This document shows positions 1-8,696 of a DNA stretch of 64,000 nucleotides, piece after piece. This stretch comes from Billgrantia lactosivorans (GTDB lineage Bacteria > Pseudomonadota > Gammaproteobacteria > Pseudomonadales > Halomonadaceae), in assembly GCF_003254665.1 (NCBI RefSeq), contig NZ_QHGY01000004.1:62001-126000 (forward strand), given 5' to 3'. The notes under the pieces are model-generated. The model was given only the letters and a program-made list of their open reading frames with translations. It did not search any database and was not told where the DNA came from. How positions within the stretch are numbered: the first letter of the stretch is position 1; every line of letters starts with the position of its first letter. Position numbers and translations under genes: made by a program.

Positions 1-15
1 CATCGGTTTTCTCCC
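1..15 (-). promoter_or_regulatory. Ribosome binding site and start codon of a gene leaving the window leftward
   Basis: Read on the minus strand, the first bases give GGGAG, a 7-base spacer and ATG at positions 3-1. This looks like the start of a leftward gene whose body lies outside the window. Nothing of the protein is visible, so its identity is unknown. Positions 16-135 between it and the M48 protease stop hold no gene that I can see. Confidence 0.4.
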
Positions 16-135
16 GTCCGTATGAGACCCGCAAAGTGGCCTATTCCAGCAGAGCCCGGCGGACGCTGCAAGCCGCCGGATAGCGGGCCACCCTACTGCT
101 TGGACAATGGCAGGGAAAAACGATCCGTTCGCGCC

Positions 136-2016
136 TCAATTCGTGGCCGCCAGGGGCAGCGGGCAGCCCAGCGACCAGGCCACGGCGCGCAGCAGCTCGG
201 CCTCCTCGGCACGGACCTGGCCGTCGTGGGCAACGCAGCGGGCCATGGCGCCGAGCAGCCTGACGCGATCGTCGTCACCCAGCAGGCGACAACGCCCCAG
301 GGCCCAGTCGAGCTCCTGCGGCGTTGCCGGCCGGGACACAAACGCGATCTCCAGGCCCAGCCCAGCGGCCGCCTCGCGGAACGCTTGCGCGGCCCCTGTC
401 GCCTGGTCACTGCCGGCCAGCGCCAGGCTCGACAACAAGCGGGCCACCGCCGCCTCGACCCGCGCCAGCGGCTGCCGCCGGCCAGCCCGGCCCCCCGCCC
501 CCTCGCTGCCGGCGATCACCAGGCGATGCAGTGCCCACTGCAGGGCGCCGGGTTCCTGTTCTACCGCCATCAGCCGCTCGAGGCAGTCGCGAAAACCGGC
601 GTACTGGGCGACCGAAAGCTGCCGCAGCACGGGCAGGCACAGCTCGATCAGCGCCAGCCGCTGGCCCGGCCGCACCTCGGCCAGCGGCCGCTCGAGACGC
701 TCCAGCTCGGCCAGCACGTCCGGCCGCGCCGCCGCGGTCAAGGCCTGCCGCTGGCGGGCGCGGCTGGCCGGCTCGGCCCCCATCAGGATGCCGTAGACCA
801 CCGCGCGCGCTGAATAGGAGTCGTGCGCGGCCTCGAGCAATACCGGGGCGATGCCCGCCAGCGCCCCGCGGGCTCGCTGCAGGTCCGCCTCGCGCGGTTC
901 GCCGACCCGCTCGGCCAGCGCCGCCGGCGGCGCCATGCCGGCGCCCTGGTCCGGCTGCGCCTGGGCGCGCCCTTCGCCGACGGCGGCGGCTTCCCGCTCG
1001 ACGCTGGGCTCGGGAAGTCGGCCGTCCCATTCGGGTTCGAGGCGCCGAATGCGGGTCGCCAGCGGCGGATGCGTGGCGGTGAGTCCGCGCAAGCCGGGCA
1101 GACCGCGGCTGAAATAGAGGTGGCTGAACTCCTCGGCTCGGGTCGCACGCAGCTCGGAGCCCTGTGTCGCGACGCGCTTGAGGGCATCGGCCAGCCCCGC
1201 CGGATTGCGGGTGTACTGGACCGCGCTGGCATCGGCGAGGAATTCACGCTGGCGACTGACCGCCGCCTTGATCAGGTTGCCGCACAGGGTGCCGACGAAG
1301 CCCACCAGCATCAGTGCGAGCCCAGCCCCGAGCAGCACCGCTTGGCCGTTGCCACGCCGCGAGCCGCCTGCCACGCGACGGGTCGCCATCCCCCTGAGCA
1401 GCAGGCGGCCGACGAGGCCGATCACCAGGATGCCGTACAACAGCGCGACGAGGCGCAGGTTGAGGCGCATGTCGCCATGCAGCACATGGCTGAACTCGTG
1501 GGCGATCACGCCCTGCAGCTCGTCGCGCGTCAGCGCCTGGATGGCCCCCCGTGTCACGCCGATGGCCGCGTCCTGGGGCGCATGGCCGGCAGCGAAGGCG
1601 TTGATGCCGGGTTCGTCGAGCAGGTAGACCGCCGGCACCGGCAGCCCCGCGGCGATCGCCATCTCCTCGACCACGTTGAGCAGCCGGCGCTCGCCGGTAT
1701 CGCGCGTGTCGCCATTGAGGGGCCGGCCTCCCAGCGCCTCCGCGACCGCCGCGCCGCCGGCACGCAGCTGCAGATGACGAACCAGGCTGGCGCTGGCGAC
1801 CACCAGCAGCACGCCGAGGGCCACGCTGCCGAGCAGCAGCGGGTCGAGCGCGCGCGCCAGCGGATCGCCACCGGGCTGGCCGCCATCGAGCAGTAGCGTG
1901 GCCAGCGCGACCACCGCGACGGCCGCGGCGATCATGCCCAGCACGGCGATGACGAGCAGCACGACCAGCCAGACGGTCAGACGCTTCGCGCGCTCCTGGG
2001 CACCGAAGAAATCCAT
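136..2016 (-). CDS. M48 family (HtpX-like) membrane metalloprotease with long C-terminal extension
   Basis: Predicted inner-membrane zinc protease of 626 residues. Two hydrophobic segments lie in the first 85 residues. HEFSH at about 173-177 supplies two zinc ligands and the catalytic Glu, and REFLAD with Glu near 258 supplies the third ligand. Two more hydrophobic segments lie between these motifs, as in HtpX. HtpX itself is about 290 residues; here some 290 further residues follow, rich in Ala, Arg and Leu, with no motif I recognise. The gene lies 12 bases downstream of lemA on the same strand, so the two are probably cotranscribed. LemA plus M48 protease is a recurrent pair, usually linked to envelope quality control, but the substrate is unknown. 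Confidence 0.85.
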   Translation of the reverse strand: MDFFGAQERAKRLTVWLVVLLVIAVLGMIAAAVAVVALATLLLDGGQPGGDPLARALDPLLLGSVALGVLLVVASASLVRHLQLRAGGAAVAEALGGRPLNGDTRDTGERRLLNVVEEMAIAAGLPVPAVYLLDEPGINAFAAGHAPQDAAIGVTRGAIQALTRDELQGVIAHEFSHVLHGDMRLNLRLVALLYGILVIGLVGRLLLRGMATRRVAGGSRRGNGQAVLLGAGLALMLVGFVGTLCGNLIKAAVSRQREFLADASAVQYTRNPAGLADALKRVATQGSELRATRAEEFSHLYFSRGLPGLRGLTATHPPLATRIRRLEPEWDGRLPEPSVEREAAAVGEGRAQAQPDQGAGMAPPAALAERVGEPREADLQRARGALAGIAPVLLEAAHDSYSARAVVYGILMGAEPASRARQRQALTAAARPDVLAELERLERPLAEVRPGQRLALIELCLPVLRQLSVAQYAGFRDCLERLMAVEQEPGALQWALHRLVIAGSEGAGGRAGRRQPLARVEAAVARLLSSLALAGSDQATGAAQAFREAAAGLGLEIAFVSRPATPQELDWALGRCRLLGDDDRVRLLGAMARCVAHDGQVRAEEAELLRAVAWSLGCPLPLAATN

Positions 2017-2028
2017 CGCCGCACGCCG

Positions 2029-2625
2029 TCAGAAGCGAACGCTGGGGGCGGCCTGGATCTCGGCGCTGTCGTCGAACTCCAGCAGCGCCGCATCCTCGCG
2101 ATGGCCCAGCGGCCCCGCCAGCAGCACCGGCGGGAAGCTCTGGCGGTAGGTGTTGTACTGCATGACCGCGTCGTTGTAGGCCTGGCGGGCGAAGGCGACG
2201 CGGTTCTCGGTGCTGGTGAGGGTCTCGGAGAGCTGGCGCATGTTGTCGGAGGCCTTCAGGTCCGGGTAGGCCTCCATCACCACGTTGAGCCGTCCCAGGG
2301 CGGCGCCCAGCGCCCCCTCGGCGCCGGCCAGCTCGGCCATGGCGCCGGGCTCGCCCGGCCGCGCGGCGGCCGCTTCCAGCCCGCTCAGCGCCGCATTTCT
2401 CGCTTCGGTCACGGCGGTCAGGGTATCGCGCTCGTGAGCCATGTAGGCCCTGGCGGTCTCCACCAGGTTCGGAATCAGGTCGTAGCGGCGCTTGAGCTGC
2501 ACCTCGATCTGGGCAAAGGCATTCCGGTAACGGTTCTTCAATGCCACCAGGCGGTTGTAGATGCTGACGCCGTAGACCAGCAGCAGGGCCAGCACCACCA
2601 GTACGACGATCACTGTCACGCTCAT
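2029..2625 (-). CDS. lemA: LemA family protein
   Basis: Protein of 198 residues with one N-terminal membrane anchor (about residues 2-20). It is followed by the family signature: NRYRNAFAQIEVQLKRR, then RYDLIPNLVETARAY, and later ENRVAFARQAYNDAVMQYN. The helical domain is expected to face the periplasm. I chose the ATG at 2625 because GGGAGAG lies just upstream; an open frame extends further to 2745 but without a ribosome site and out of keeping with the family's length. It sits directly upstream of the M48 protease gene. LemA proteins have no established enzymatic activity. Confidence 0.9.
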   Translation of the reverse strand: MSVTVIVVLVVLALLLVYGVSIYNRLVALKNRYRNAFAQIEVQLKRRYDLIPNLVETARAYMAHERDTLTAVTEARNAALSGLEAAAARPGEPGAMAELAGAEGALGAALGRLNVVMEAYPDLKASDNMRQLSETLTSTENRVAFARQAYNDAVMQYNTYRQSFPPVLLAGPLGHREDAALLEFDDSAEIQAAPSVRF

Positions 2626-2656
2626 TGCTCTCTCCCGTGTGCCGCCAGCGACCCGC

Positions 2657-2670
2657 TTGATGTGAGTCAA
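2657..2670. promoter_or_regulatory. FNR/Anr-type box
   Basis: TTGATGTGAGTCAA matches the FNR consensus TTGAT-N4-ATCAA with one mismatch. It lies between divergent lemA and the DUF1538 operon. Relative to the TATAGT-like -10 element at 2716-2721 its centre falls about 63 bases upstream of the expected start, close to a class I activator position for the rightward operon. This is a sequence match only. Confidence 0.4.
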
Positions 2671-2704
2671 TGTCCGAGCCTGCATTAGCGTCTGCTCAAT
2701 GTCA

Positions 2705-2721
2705 TATACCGATGGTATAGT
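2705..2721 (+). promoter_or_regulatory. Candidate promoter with palindromic operator for the DUF1538 operon
   Basis: A perfect inverted repeat TATACC-GAT-GGTATA (2705-2719) overlaps a -10-like TATAGT (2716-2721). No good -35 element is visible (TGCTCA at 2693-2698), which would fit activator dependence on the upstream FNR-like box. I do not recognise which regulator binds the palindrome. Confidence 0.4.
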
Positions 2722-2804
2722 GTGGCAGCCGAGCGGGCCAGCCACTCATGCCTGCGCTCGCAGCGTCACGTCCCGCCCAACCGATCATTGCCAGGGAGTC
2801 GGTC

Positions 2805-4301
2805 TTGGTAGCGCAACTCAAGGATTTCCTCCACGCACTGGTCCATGCCCTGCGCAACCTGCTGCCCATCATCGTGGTGGTGGTGGCCTTCCAGGCACTG
2901 TTGCTGCGCGAGTGGCCGGAGGGCGGGCTGAGCATGGCGGCGGGCCTGCTGGTGGTCGCCGTCGGCGTCGCCCTGTTCCTGCAGGGACTCGAATTGAGCA
3001 TTTTTCCGGTGGGCAAGCGGCTCGCCAATCAGTTTACCCGCCGTGGTTCCATGCCGTTGCTGATGCTGTTCGGTTTCGCCATGGGTTTTTCTGCCGTCGT
3101 GGCGGAACCGGCACTGATCGCCGTGGCCGAACAGGCCGCCACGATCAGCCAGGGGCGTATCGACGCCCTCACCCTGCGCCTGATCGTGGCGAGTTCGGTG
3201 GGTCTGGTGATGGCACTGGGCGTGTTTCGCGTGATCCTCGGCCACCCCCTTCACTGGTACATGATCACCGGCTACGCACTGGTGGTTCTCGTCACCTTCT
3301 TCGCCCCCGAGGAGATCGTCGGGCTGGCCTACGATTCCGGCGGCGTCACCACCAACATCGTTACCGTGCCGCTGATCGCTGCGCTGGGGATCGGTCTTGC
3401 CTCCTCGATCCGCGGGCGCAACCCGCTGATCGACGGTTTCGGCCTGGTGGCACTGGCGGTGATGGTGCCTATGATCAGCGTTCAGCTCTACGGCATACTG
3501 GTCTATGCCGAGCCCGACGCGTTCGGGGCAGGCGCCGAGTTGCTGCTTGCCGGGAAAGACGTCTCCCCGCCGTCCGGCCCGCTGACGACCCTCCTCGATC
3601 TATTCGCCATGCTACGCGACGTGCTGCCGATCATTCTGGTCGTGCTGTTCTTCCAGTACGTCGTGCTGCGCCATCCCTTGGCCAATCCGCTCAGGGTCGG
3701 CATTGGCTTCGCGCTGGTGATCGTGGGGCTGTACGCCTTCGTGGTAGGACTCAAGCTCGGCCTTTTTCCCATCGGGCGGAGCATGGCCGAGCAGTTGATC
3801 GCTTTCGATTCCTGGCTCTGGGTCTACCTGTTTGCTTTCTGCATTGGCTTTGCCACCACCATGGCCGAACCAGCATTGATCGCCATCGGCAACCAGGCCG
3901 AAGAAGCCGCCGCCGGCAAGATTCAGGGCAACGTCATTCGCCTGCTGGTAGCTCTGGGTGTGGCCATCGGCATCACCATCGGCGTACATCGCATCATCAC
4001 CGGCGACTCGATCCACCACTACATTACCGGCGGTTATCTTCTGGTCATTCTGCTGACCGCCCTGGCGCCCCGCTACATCGTAGCCCTGGCCTTCGACCTC
4101 GGCGGCGTAACGACATCCGAGGTGACGGTGCCGCTGGTCACCGCGCTGGGAATCGGCCTGGCCAGCCAGATCGAGGGTCGTAACGTCCTGATCGACGGCT
4201 TCGGACTGATCGCCTTCGCCTCGATCTTTCCTATCGTGACCGTCATGGGCTATGCCATTCTGATGGAAAAACTAGCGCAGCCGGGAGGCAGGACGACATG
4301 A
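2805..4301 (+). CDS. DUF1538 family polytopic membrane protein (duplicated domain)
   Basis: Very hydrophobic protein of about 498 residues made of two homologous halves. Each half carries AEPALIA, then a run ending in GGVTT-x2-VTVPL, then GIGLAS and DGFG. This duplicated layout is typical of DUF1538 proteins, predicted transporters of unknown substrate. I favour the TTG start at 2805 because AGGGAG lies 6 bases upstream; an ATG at 2748 in the same frame adds 19 polar residues and has no ribosome site. The stop overlaps the start of the P-II-like gene by four bases, so membrane protein and signalling protein are translationally coupled. That resembles the AmtB-GlnK logic, but the family is different. 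Confidence 0.8.
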   Translation: MVAQLKDFLHALVHALRNLLPIIVVVVAFQALLLREWPEGGLSMAAGLLVVAVGVALFLQGLELSIFPVGKRLANQFTRRGSMPLLMLFGFAMGFSAVVAEPALIAVAEQAATISQGRIDALTLRLIVASSVGLVMALGVFRVILGHPLHWYMITGYALVVLVTFFAPEEIVGLAYDSGGVTTNIVTVPLIAALGIGLASSIRGRNPLIDGFGLVALAVMVPMISVQLYGILVYAEPDAFGAGAELLLAGKDVSPPSGPLTTLLDLFAMLRDVLPIILVVLFFQYVVLRHPLANPLRVGIGFALVIVGLYAFVVGLKLGLFPIGRSMAEQLIAFDSWLWVYLFAFCIGFATTMAEPALIAIGNQAEEAAAGKIQGNVIRLLVALGVAIGITIGVHRIITGDSIHHYITGGYLLVILLTALAPRYIVALAFDLGGVTTSEVTVPLVTALGIGLASQIEGRNVLIDGFGLIAFASIFPIVTVMGYAILMEKLAQPGGRTT

Positions 4302-4648
4302 AGTTTTCGCTATTGGTTGCCATCGTGCCGGAGGATCTCGAGCAGGAGTGCATCGATGCCGCCACCGAAGCCGGCGCGGTCGGCATGACGCTGATGTCCG
4401 GCCGCGGGATAGGCGGTGAACGCAAGAAAACGTTCTTCGGGCTGACTTACGAGGGCAGCCAGAGCATCATGCTGCTGACGCTGGAGAAAAGCCTCTCGCT
4501 GAGAGTGTTGAAGACCATTCGCCAGGTACTCAACCCGACCGGCGAGGACTCCCGCGGCCTGGTCATGACGCTGCCGGTAGAACACCTCGGCGGTATCGAC
4601 ATGGCGCAGGTCAAGCGCTTCGAAGAGCGCCTCAGGCAAGATGTCTGA
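4298..4648 (+). CDS. P-II-like signalling protein
   Basis: 116-residue protein in the P-II fold class, by length and N-terminal pattern (MKFSLLVAIVPEDLEQECIDAA). A shortened T-loop-like section GRGIGGERKKTFFG replaces the canonical loop, and the uridylylated Tyr51 is not evident. The C-terminal IFVLPLE-like strand is represented by GLVMTLPVEHLGGI. It is therefore unlikely to be a canonical GlnB or GlnK and more likely a transporter-associated P-II homologue that binds a nucleotide effector. The ATG overlaps the DUF1538 stop, and a CBS gene follows 26 bases later. Confidence 0.75.
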   Translation: MKFSLLVAIVPEDLEQECIDAATEAGAVGMTLMSGRGIGGERKKTFFGLTYEGSQSIMLLTLEKSLSLRVLKTIRQVLNPTGEDSRGLVMTLPVEHLGGIDMAQVKRFEERLRQDV

Positions 4649-4674
4649 ACGAATGGTTTAACGGAGAGAACAAG

Positions 4675-5061
4675 ATGCTGGTCAAGGACATCATGAACCG
4701 CAACGTGGTGACGGTATCCCCCTTCGCCACCTTGCGCGATGCGCTGAGCTTGATGAAGCGCCATAACCTCAAGAGTCTGGTGGTGGAGCAACAGGATCCG
4801 CACGATGCCTGGGGGTTGATCACCTATACCAACATCCTCAAGACCATCGTCGCCGAGAATGGCGACATCGACCTGATCAACGTCTATGACGTCTGCGCCA
4901 AACCCGCCATCGGTGTCGGCGAGTCGCTCGACGTGCGCCATGTCGCCAGCTTGATGACCGACAGCGTGGTCAAGCGTGTGCTGGTACTGGACGACAACAG
5001 GTTGCTGGGCCTGGTCACCATGGATGATATCGTAGGCACCGTGCTCGACATGATCGAGTAA
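4675..5061 (+). CDS. Two-CBS-domain protein
   Basis: 128-residue stand-alone CBS pair (Bateman module). The first motif is MLVKDIMNRNVVTVSPFATLRDALSLM; the second is built around VGESLDVRHVASLMTDSVVKRVLVLDDNRLLGLVTMDDIVG. Such modules bind adenosine nucleotides or S-adenosylmethionine and relay energy status to partner proteins. GGAGAG precedes the ATG. Its place behind a P-II-like gene and a DUF1538 transporter suggests a second nucleotide-sensing input to the same membrane protein. No enzymatic domain is attached. Confidence 0.85.
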   Translation: MLVKDIMNRNVVTVSPFATLRDALSLMKRHNLKSLVVEQQDPHDAWGLITYTNILKTIVAENGDIDLINVYDVCAKPAIGVGESLDVRHVASLMTDSVVKRVLVLDDNRLLGLVTMDDIVGTVLDMIE

Positions 5062-5078
5062 ACCGACCGGACTCGCAT

Positions 5079-5366
5079 ATGCAAGATTTTTTCACCTGGC
5101 TGGGCCGCACCCTGGGCGAGATCATTCGCTTCGTGGTCGACCTGCTGGTTCACTTCTTCCAGAACCTGGGCGCTTCCGCCCGCGGCTTCTTCGACGGCCT
5201 GGCCACCTCGCTGGGCATCTCCCCCTCGCTGATCAGCCTGGCGGTGCTGCTGCTCGGCCTGTGGCTCCTCTACCTGGCGCTGCGCGCCCTGCTGCGCCGT
5301 CGCCTCGTCGCCACGCTGATCTGGGCCTTGCTGGGGGTGATGGTGCTGAGCTGGCTCATCTACTAA
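5079..5366 (+). CDS. Small two-helix membrane protein of unknown function
   Basis: 95-residue protein. It has an amphipathic N-terminal part (about 1-45), then a hydrophobic stretch around 50-70, a basic turn LRRR, and a second hydrophobic stretch around 75-94 ending at the stop. I do not recognise a family. It starts 17 bases after the CBS gene and ends just before a strong terminator, so it is probably the last gene of the DUF1538/P-II/CBS operon. No clear ribosome site precedes the ATG at 5079. Confidence 0.55.
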   Translation: MQDFFTWLGRTLGEIIRFVVDLLVHFFQNLGASARGFFDGLATSLGISPSLISLAVLLLGLWLLYLALRALLRRRLVATLIWALLGVMVLSWLIY

Positions 5367-5374
5367 GCCCAGCC

Positions 5375-5407
5375 AAAAAAGTGCCGCCCCTGGGGCGGCA
5401 CATTTTT
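5375..5407. terminator. Bidirectional rho-independent terminator
   Basis: Ten-base complementary arms GTGCCGCCCC and GGGGCGGCAC (5381-5401) are flanked by an A run on the left and a T run on the right. It can therefore terminate both the DUF1538 operon (rightward) and pepN (leftward). Confidence 0.85.
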
Positions 5408-5444
5408 GTTATCAGGAAGGGCGGAATTTCCAATTACCCTTTCC

Positions 5445-8078
5445 TCAAGCGAGGGCCTTTTCGATCACCTCATACACATTGGGCGAGAGCTTCTCGGCGC
5501 GGATGCGTTCGAGTTCGCCCTTCATCAGATCCTGACGCGACTCGTCGAAGCGCTGCCAGCGGGTCAGCGGCGTGACCAGGCGTGCGGCGATCTCCGGGTT
5601 GAGCCGGTTGAGCTCGATCACCACGTCGGCCAGCAGACGGTAGCCCTCGCCATCGGCGCGGTGGAAGTTGATGCGGTTCTGGTTGGCGAAGGTGCCGATC
5701 AGGGCGCGTACCTTGTTGGGGTTCTTCAGCGAGAAGGCGGGGTGCGCCATCAGGTGCTTGACCCGCTCCAGGGCGTCGGCCTGGGGCCGGGTGACCTGGA
5801 TCGCGAACCACTGGTCCATCACCAGCGTGTCATGGGCCCACTTCTCGCCGAAGGCGCGCAGCGCCGGCCCCGCCAGGTCGTCGCGGCTGCTGTGGGTCAG
5901 CAGCGTGAGCGCATGGCGCACGTCGGTCATGTTGTGATCGGCCTCGAACTGTCGGCGCGCCAGGGCGATGCCCTCTTCGTCCTCGATCGCCATCAGGTAG
6001 GAGAGCGCCACGTTCTTCAGGCTGCGCCGCGCGATCTGCTCGGGTTCCGGCGCATAGGGCGCGTCGCTCACGTTCTCTTCAAAGAGGCGCAGGAAGTCGT
6101 CGCGCAGGGTCGCGGCCAGGGACTGCTTGACGAAGTCGCGCGCGGCATGGATCGCCTCGACGTCGACCAGCGGCTGCTGCTCGGCGATATAGGCTTCGCT
6201 GGGCAGGGTCAGCATCTCCGCCAGCACCGCCTTGTCGTCGCCGCCGCGCTCGAGCAGGGCACGGAAGGCCTCGACCACGCGCGTGTCCATCACCTTCTCG
6301 ACCCCGTTGCGGTGAGCGGCGATGAGGTCGTCCAGCGCCAGCACCGCCAGCCGCTGCCCCGCGTCCCAGCGGTTGAAGCCGTCGGAGTCGTTGGCCAGCA
6401 GGAAGGCCAGCTCCTCGCGGCCGTAGGGGAAGCGCAGCTGCACCGGTGCCGAGAAGCCGCGCAACAGCGACGGCACCGGCGCCTCGGGTACGTCGGTGAA
6501 GACGAAGGTCTGCTCCGCTTCGCGCAGATGAATCACGCCGTCGCTGCCGAGCGCCTCCCCCTCCAGCGTCAAGGGCAGGTCACGCCCCGACTTGGTGCCC
6601 ACCAGCCCCATGCGGACGGGGATGTGCAGCGGCTGCTTCTCGGGCTGGCCGGGGGTGGCCGGCGTGCGCTGACGCAGGGTGAGATGATACTCGGCGTTGG
6701 CATAGTCGTATTCGCCGTAGGCGTCGATCTCCGGCGTGCCGGCCTGGGAGTACCAGCGCATGAACTGGGAGAGATCCTGCCCCGAGGCCTCGGCCATGCA
6801 GCCGACGAAGTCCTCGATGGTCACCGCCTGGCCGTCGAAGCGCTCGAAGTAGAGGTCGCTGCCGCGGCGGAAGGCTTCCCAGCCCACCAGGTTGCGCAGC
6901 ATGCGCACCACTTCGGCGCCCTTCTCGTAGATGGTCAGGGTGTAGAAGTTGCCGATCTCGATGTAGTGATCGGGGCGCACCGGGTGGGCGGTGGGACCGG
7001 CGTCTTCGGCGAACTGGGCGGTACGGAAGAAGGCCACGTCCTCGATGCGCTTGACCGCCGCCGAGTTGACGTCGGCGGAGAAGCACTGGTCGCGGAAGAC
7101 GGTGAAGCCCTCCTTGAGCGAGAGCTGGAACCAGTCGCGGCAGGTGACGCGGTTGCCCGACCAGTTGTGGAAATATTCGTGGGCGACGATGCCCTCGACG
7201 CGCTGGAAGGCGGCGTCGGTGGCGGTCTGCGGGTGGGTCAGCACCGCCGCCGAGTTGAAGATGTTGAGCCCCTTGTTCTCCATGGCGCCCATGTTGAAGT
7301 CGTTGACCGCCACGATCATGAACAGGTCGAGGTCGTACTCGCGGCCGTAGGTTTCCTCGTCCCACTTCATGGCGCGCTTGAGCGACGCCATGGCGTGGTC
7401 GGTCTTGCCCAGGTTCTCCTCCTCGACCCAGATCTGCAGCGTGACCTCGCGCCCGCTGCGAGTGGTGAAACGGTCCTCCACCCTCTGCAGGTCGCCGGCG
7501 ACCAGCGCGAACAGGTAGCTGGGCTTGGGAAAGGGGTCGTCCCAGGTGACGAAATGGCGTCCGCCGGGCAGCTCGCCCCGTTCCACCGGGTTGCCGTTGG
7601 AGAGCAGCACCGGCAGGGACGCGCTGTCGCCGATCACCGTGGTGGAGAAGGTGGCCATGACGTCCGGTCGATCCGGATAGTAGGTGATGCGGCGAAACCC
7701 TTCGGCCTCGCACTGGGTGCAGTACATGCCGTTGGAGAGGTAGAGCCCTTCCAGCGCGGTGTTCTCCCGGGGGGCGATCTCGACCTCGCTATCCAGGCGG
7801 AAACGACCGGGCGGGCGATGCACGGTCAGCCCGCTATCGCTCAGGGAGTACTCCCCGTCGGCCAGCACCTGGCCGTCGATGGCGATGCGCTTGAGGATCA
7901 GCTGTTCGCCGTCGAGCTCGAGCGGCGCGTCGGCAGCCGCCTCGGGGTGGCGCTCCAGCTGCAGGCTCGCCTTGACCCTGGTCGCGGCGGGGTCCAGTTC
8001 GAAGGTCAGCTCGACATGGGTCACACGGTAGGCGGGGGGCCGGTAGTCGTGGCGATACGTCGGCTTGGGGTCAGACAT
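5445..8078 (-). CDS. pepN: Aminopeptidase N
   Basis: 877-residue M1 family zinc aminopeptidase, cytosolic, which removes N-terminal residues from peptides. The exopeptidase motif GAMEN is at 264-268. The zinc site HEYFH is at 300-304 with the third ligand Glu323, giving the exact HEXXH-x18-E spacing. Length matches E. coli PepN (870). The start at 8078 is chosen because AGGAG lies upstream and the mature N-terminus SDPKPTYRHDYRPPAY is the family pattern; a longer frame to 8138 lacks support. The gene stands alone between the shared terminator and the ybaN-like gene. Confidence 0.97.
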   Translation of the reverse strand: MSDPKPTYRHDYRPPAYRVTHVELTFELDPAATRVKASLQLERHPEAAADAPLELDGEQLILKRIAIDGQVLADGEYSLSDSGLTVHRPPGRFRLDSEVEIAPRENTALEGLYLSNGMYCTQCEAEGFRRITYYPDRPDVMATFSTTVIGDSASLPVLLSNGNPVERGELPGGRHFVTWDDPFPKPSYLFALVAGDLQRVEDRFTTRSGREVTLQIWVEEENLGKTDHAMASLKRAMKWDEETYGREYDLDLFMIVAVNDFNMGAMENKGLNIFNSAAVLTHPQTATDAAFQRVEGIVAHEYFHNWSGNRVTCRDWFQLSLKEGFTVFRDQCFSADVNSAAVKRIEDVAFFRTAQFAEDAGPTAHPVRPDHYIEIGNFYTLTIYEKGAEVVRMLRNLVGWEAFRRGSDLYFERFDGQAVTIEDFVGCMAEASGQDLSQFMRWYSQAGTPEIDAYGEYDYANAEYHLTLRQRTPATPGQPEKQPLHIPVRMGLVGTKSGRDLPLTLEGEALGSDGVIHLREAEQTFVFTDVPEAPVPSLLRGFSAPVQLRFPYGREELAFLLANDSDGFNRWDAGQRLAVLALDDLIAAHRNGVEKVMDTRVVEAFRALLERGGDDKAVLAEMLTLPSEAYIAEQQPLVDVEAIHAARDFVKQSLAATLRDDFLRLFEENVSDAPYAPEPEQIARRSLKNVALSYLMAIEDEEGIALARRQFEADHNMTDVRHALTLLTHSSRDDLAGPALRAFGEKWAHDTLVMDQWFAIQVTRPQADALERVKHLMAHPAFSLKNPNKVRALIGTFANQNRINFHRADGEGYRLLADVVIELNRLNPEIAARLVTPLTRWQRFDESRQDLMKGELERIRAEKLSPNVYEVIEKALA

Positions 8079-8150
8079 CGGGATGGCTCCTGTCCATGAT
8101 CGATGCCCATTGTACGGTTGCCGGCTCCCCAACCTCAAAGGCAGCTGACG

Positions 8151-8558
8151 CTAGCGCCGTACCAGGCGTGCCATCGAATCGGGCTCCACCCTGCCGGGCT
8201 CGGGCCGCGTGACGATCCACAGCCCCAGCAACGCCAGCCCCGCCACCAGCAGGAGCTTCAACCACAGCAGGCTGAGGGTCACGAGGAGGACCACGACCGA
8301 CAGTGCCAGCATGAAGCCGGCCATCCACTTGGCATGGCGCGGTATGGCGCGCTCCCCCTCCCAGGCCACCACGGTCGGGCCGAAGCGGGGGTGTTCGCGA
8401 ATCCACAGGGCAAAGCGCGGCGAGCCCCGCGATGCCGCCCATACGGCCAGCAGCATGAAGCAGGTCGACGGCATCAGTGGCACGAAGACACCGACGACGC
8501 CGAGCGCGAAGCTGACCCAGGCCAGGGACATGTAGACGGCACGACCAAGCGAGTGCAT
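8151..8558 (-). CDS. YbaN-like DUF454 inner membrane protein
   Basis: 135-residue membrane protein with the DUF454 signature: LGVVGVFVPLMPSTCFMLLA near the N-terminus, an aromatic and basic loop with REHPRFGPTV, and two closely spaced hydrophobic helices towards the C-terminus. Function is unknown. I chose the ATG at 8558 because GGGAG lies 8 bases upstream; an upstream in-frame ATG (8573) actually contributes part of that ribosome site, so it is unlikely to be used. It is probably monocistronic. Confidence 0.85.
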   Translation of the reverse strand: MHSLGRAVYMSLAWVSFALGVVGVFVPLMPSTCFMLLAVWAASRGSPRFALWIREHPRFGPTVVAWEGERAIPRHAKWMAGFMLALSVVVLLVTLSLLWLKLLLVAGLALLGLWIVTRPEPGRVEPDSMARLVRR

Positions 8559-8650
8559 GCAAAAAGCTCCCATCCAGGCTTTCCCTGCTGCCTCCATTGA
8601 AGCCCATCTCGCCCCGACAGGCCAATCGGCACTGGCTATGGTGGCATTAG

Positions 8651-8680
8651 AAAAAGAAAAAGCCCGCCCGAGGGCGAGCC
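8651..8680 (-). terminator. Rho-independent terminator of hsp20
   Basis: On the minus strand the sequence GGCTCGCCC-TC-GGGCGGGCT folds with two G-U pairs and is followed by TTTTTCTTTTT. It lies 16 bases after the hsp20 stop codon. Confidence 0.75.
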
Positions 8681-8696
8681 AAGGCGTTCCGCAGTC

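Noticed and set aside
5406..8099. Long open frame on the plus strand opposite pepN
   Set aside because: Antisense shadow of a high-GC gene; the protein is low-complexity and has no family motif, while pepN shows a complete M1 active site.
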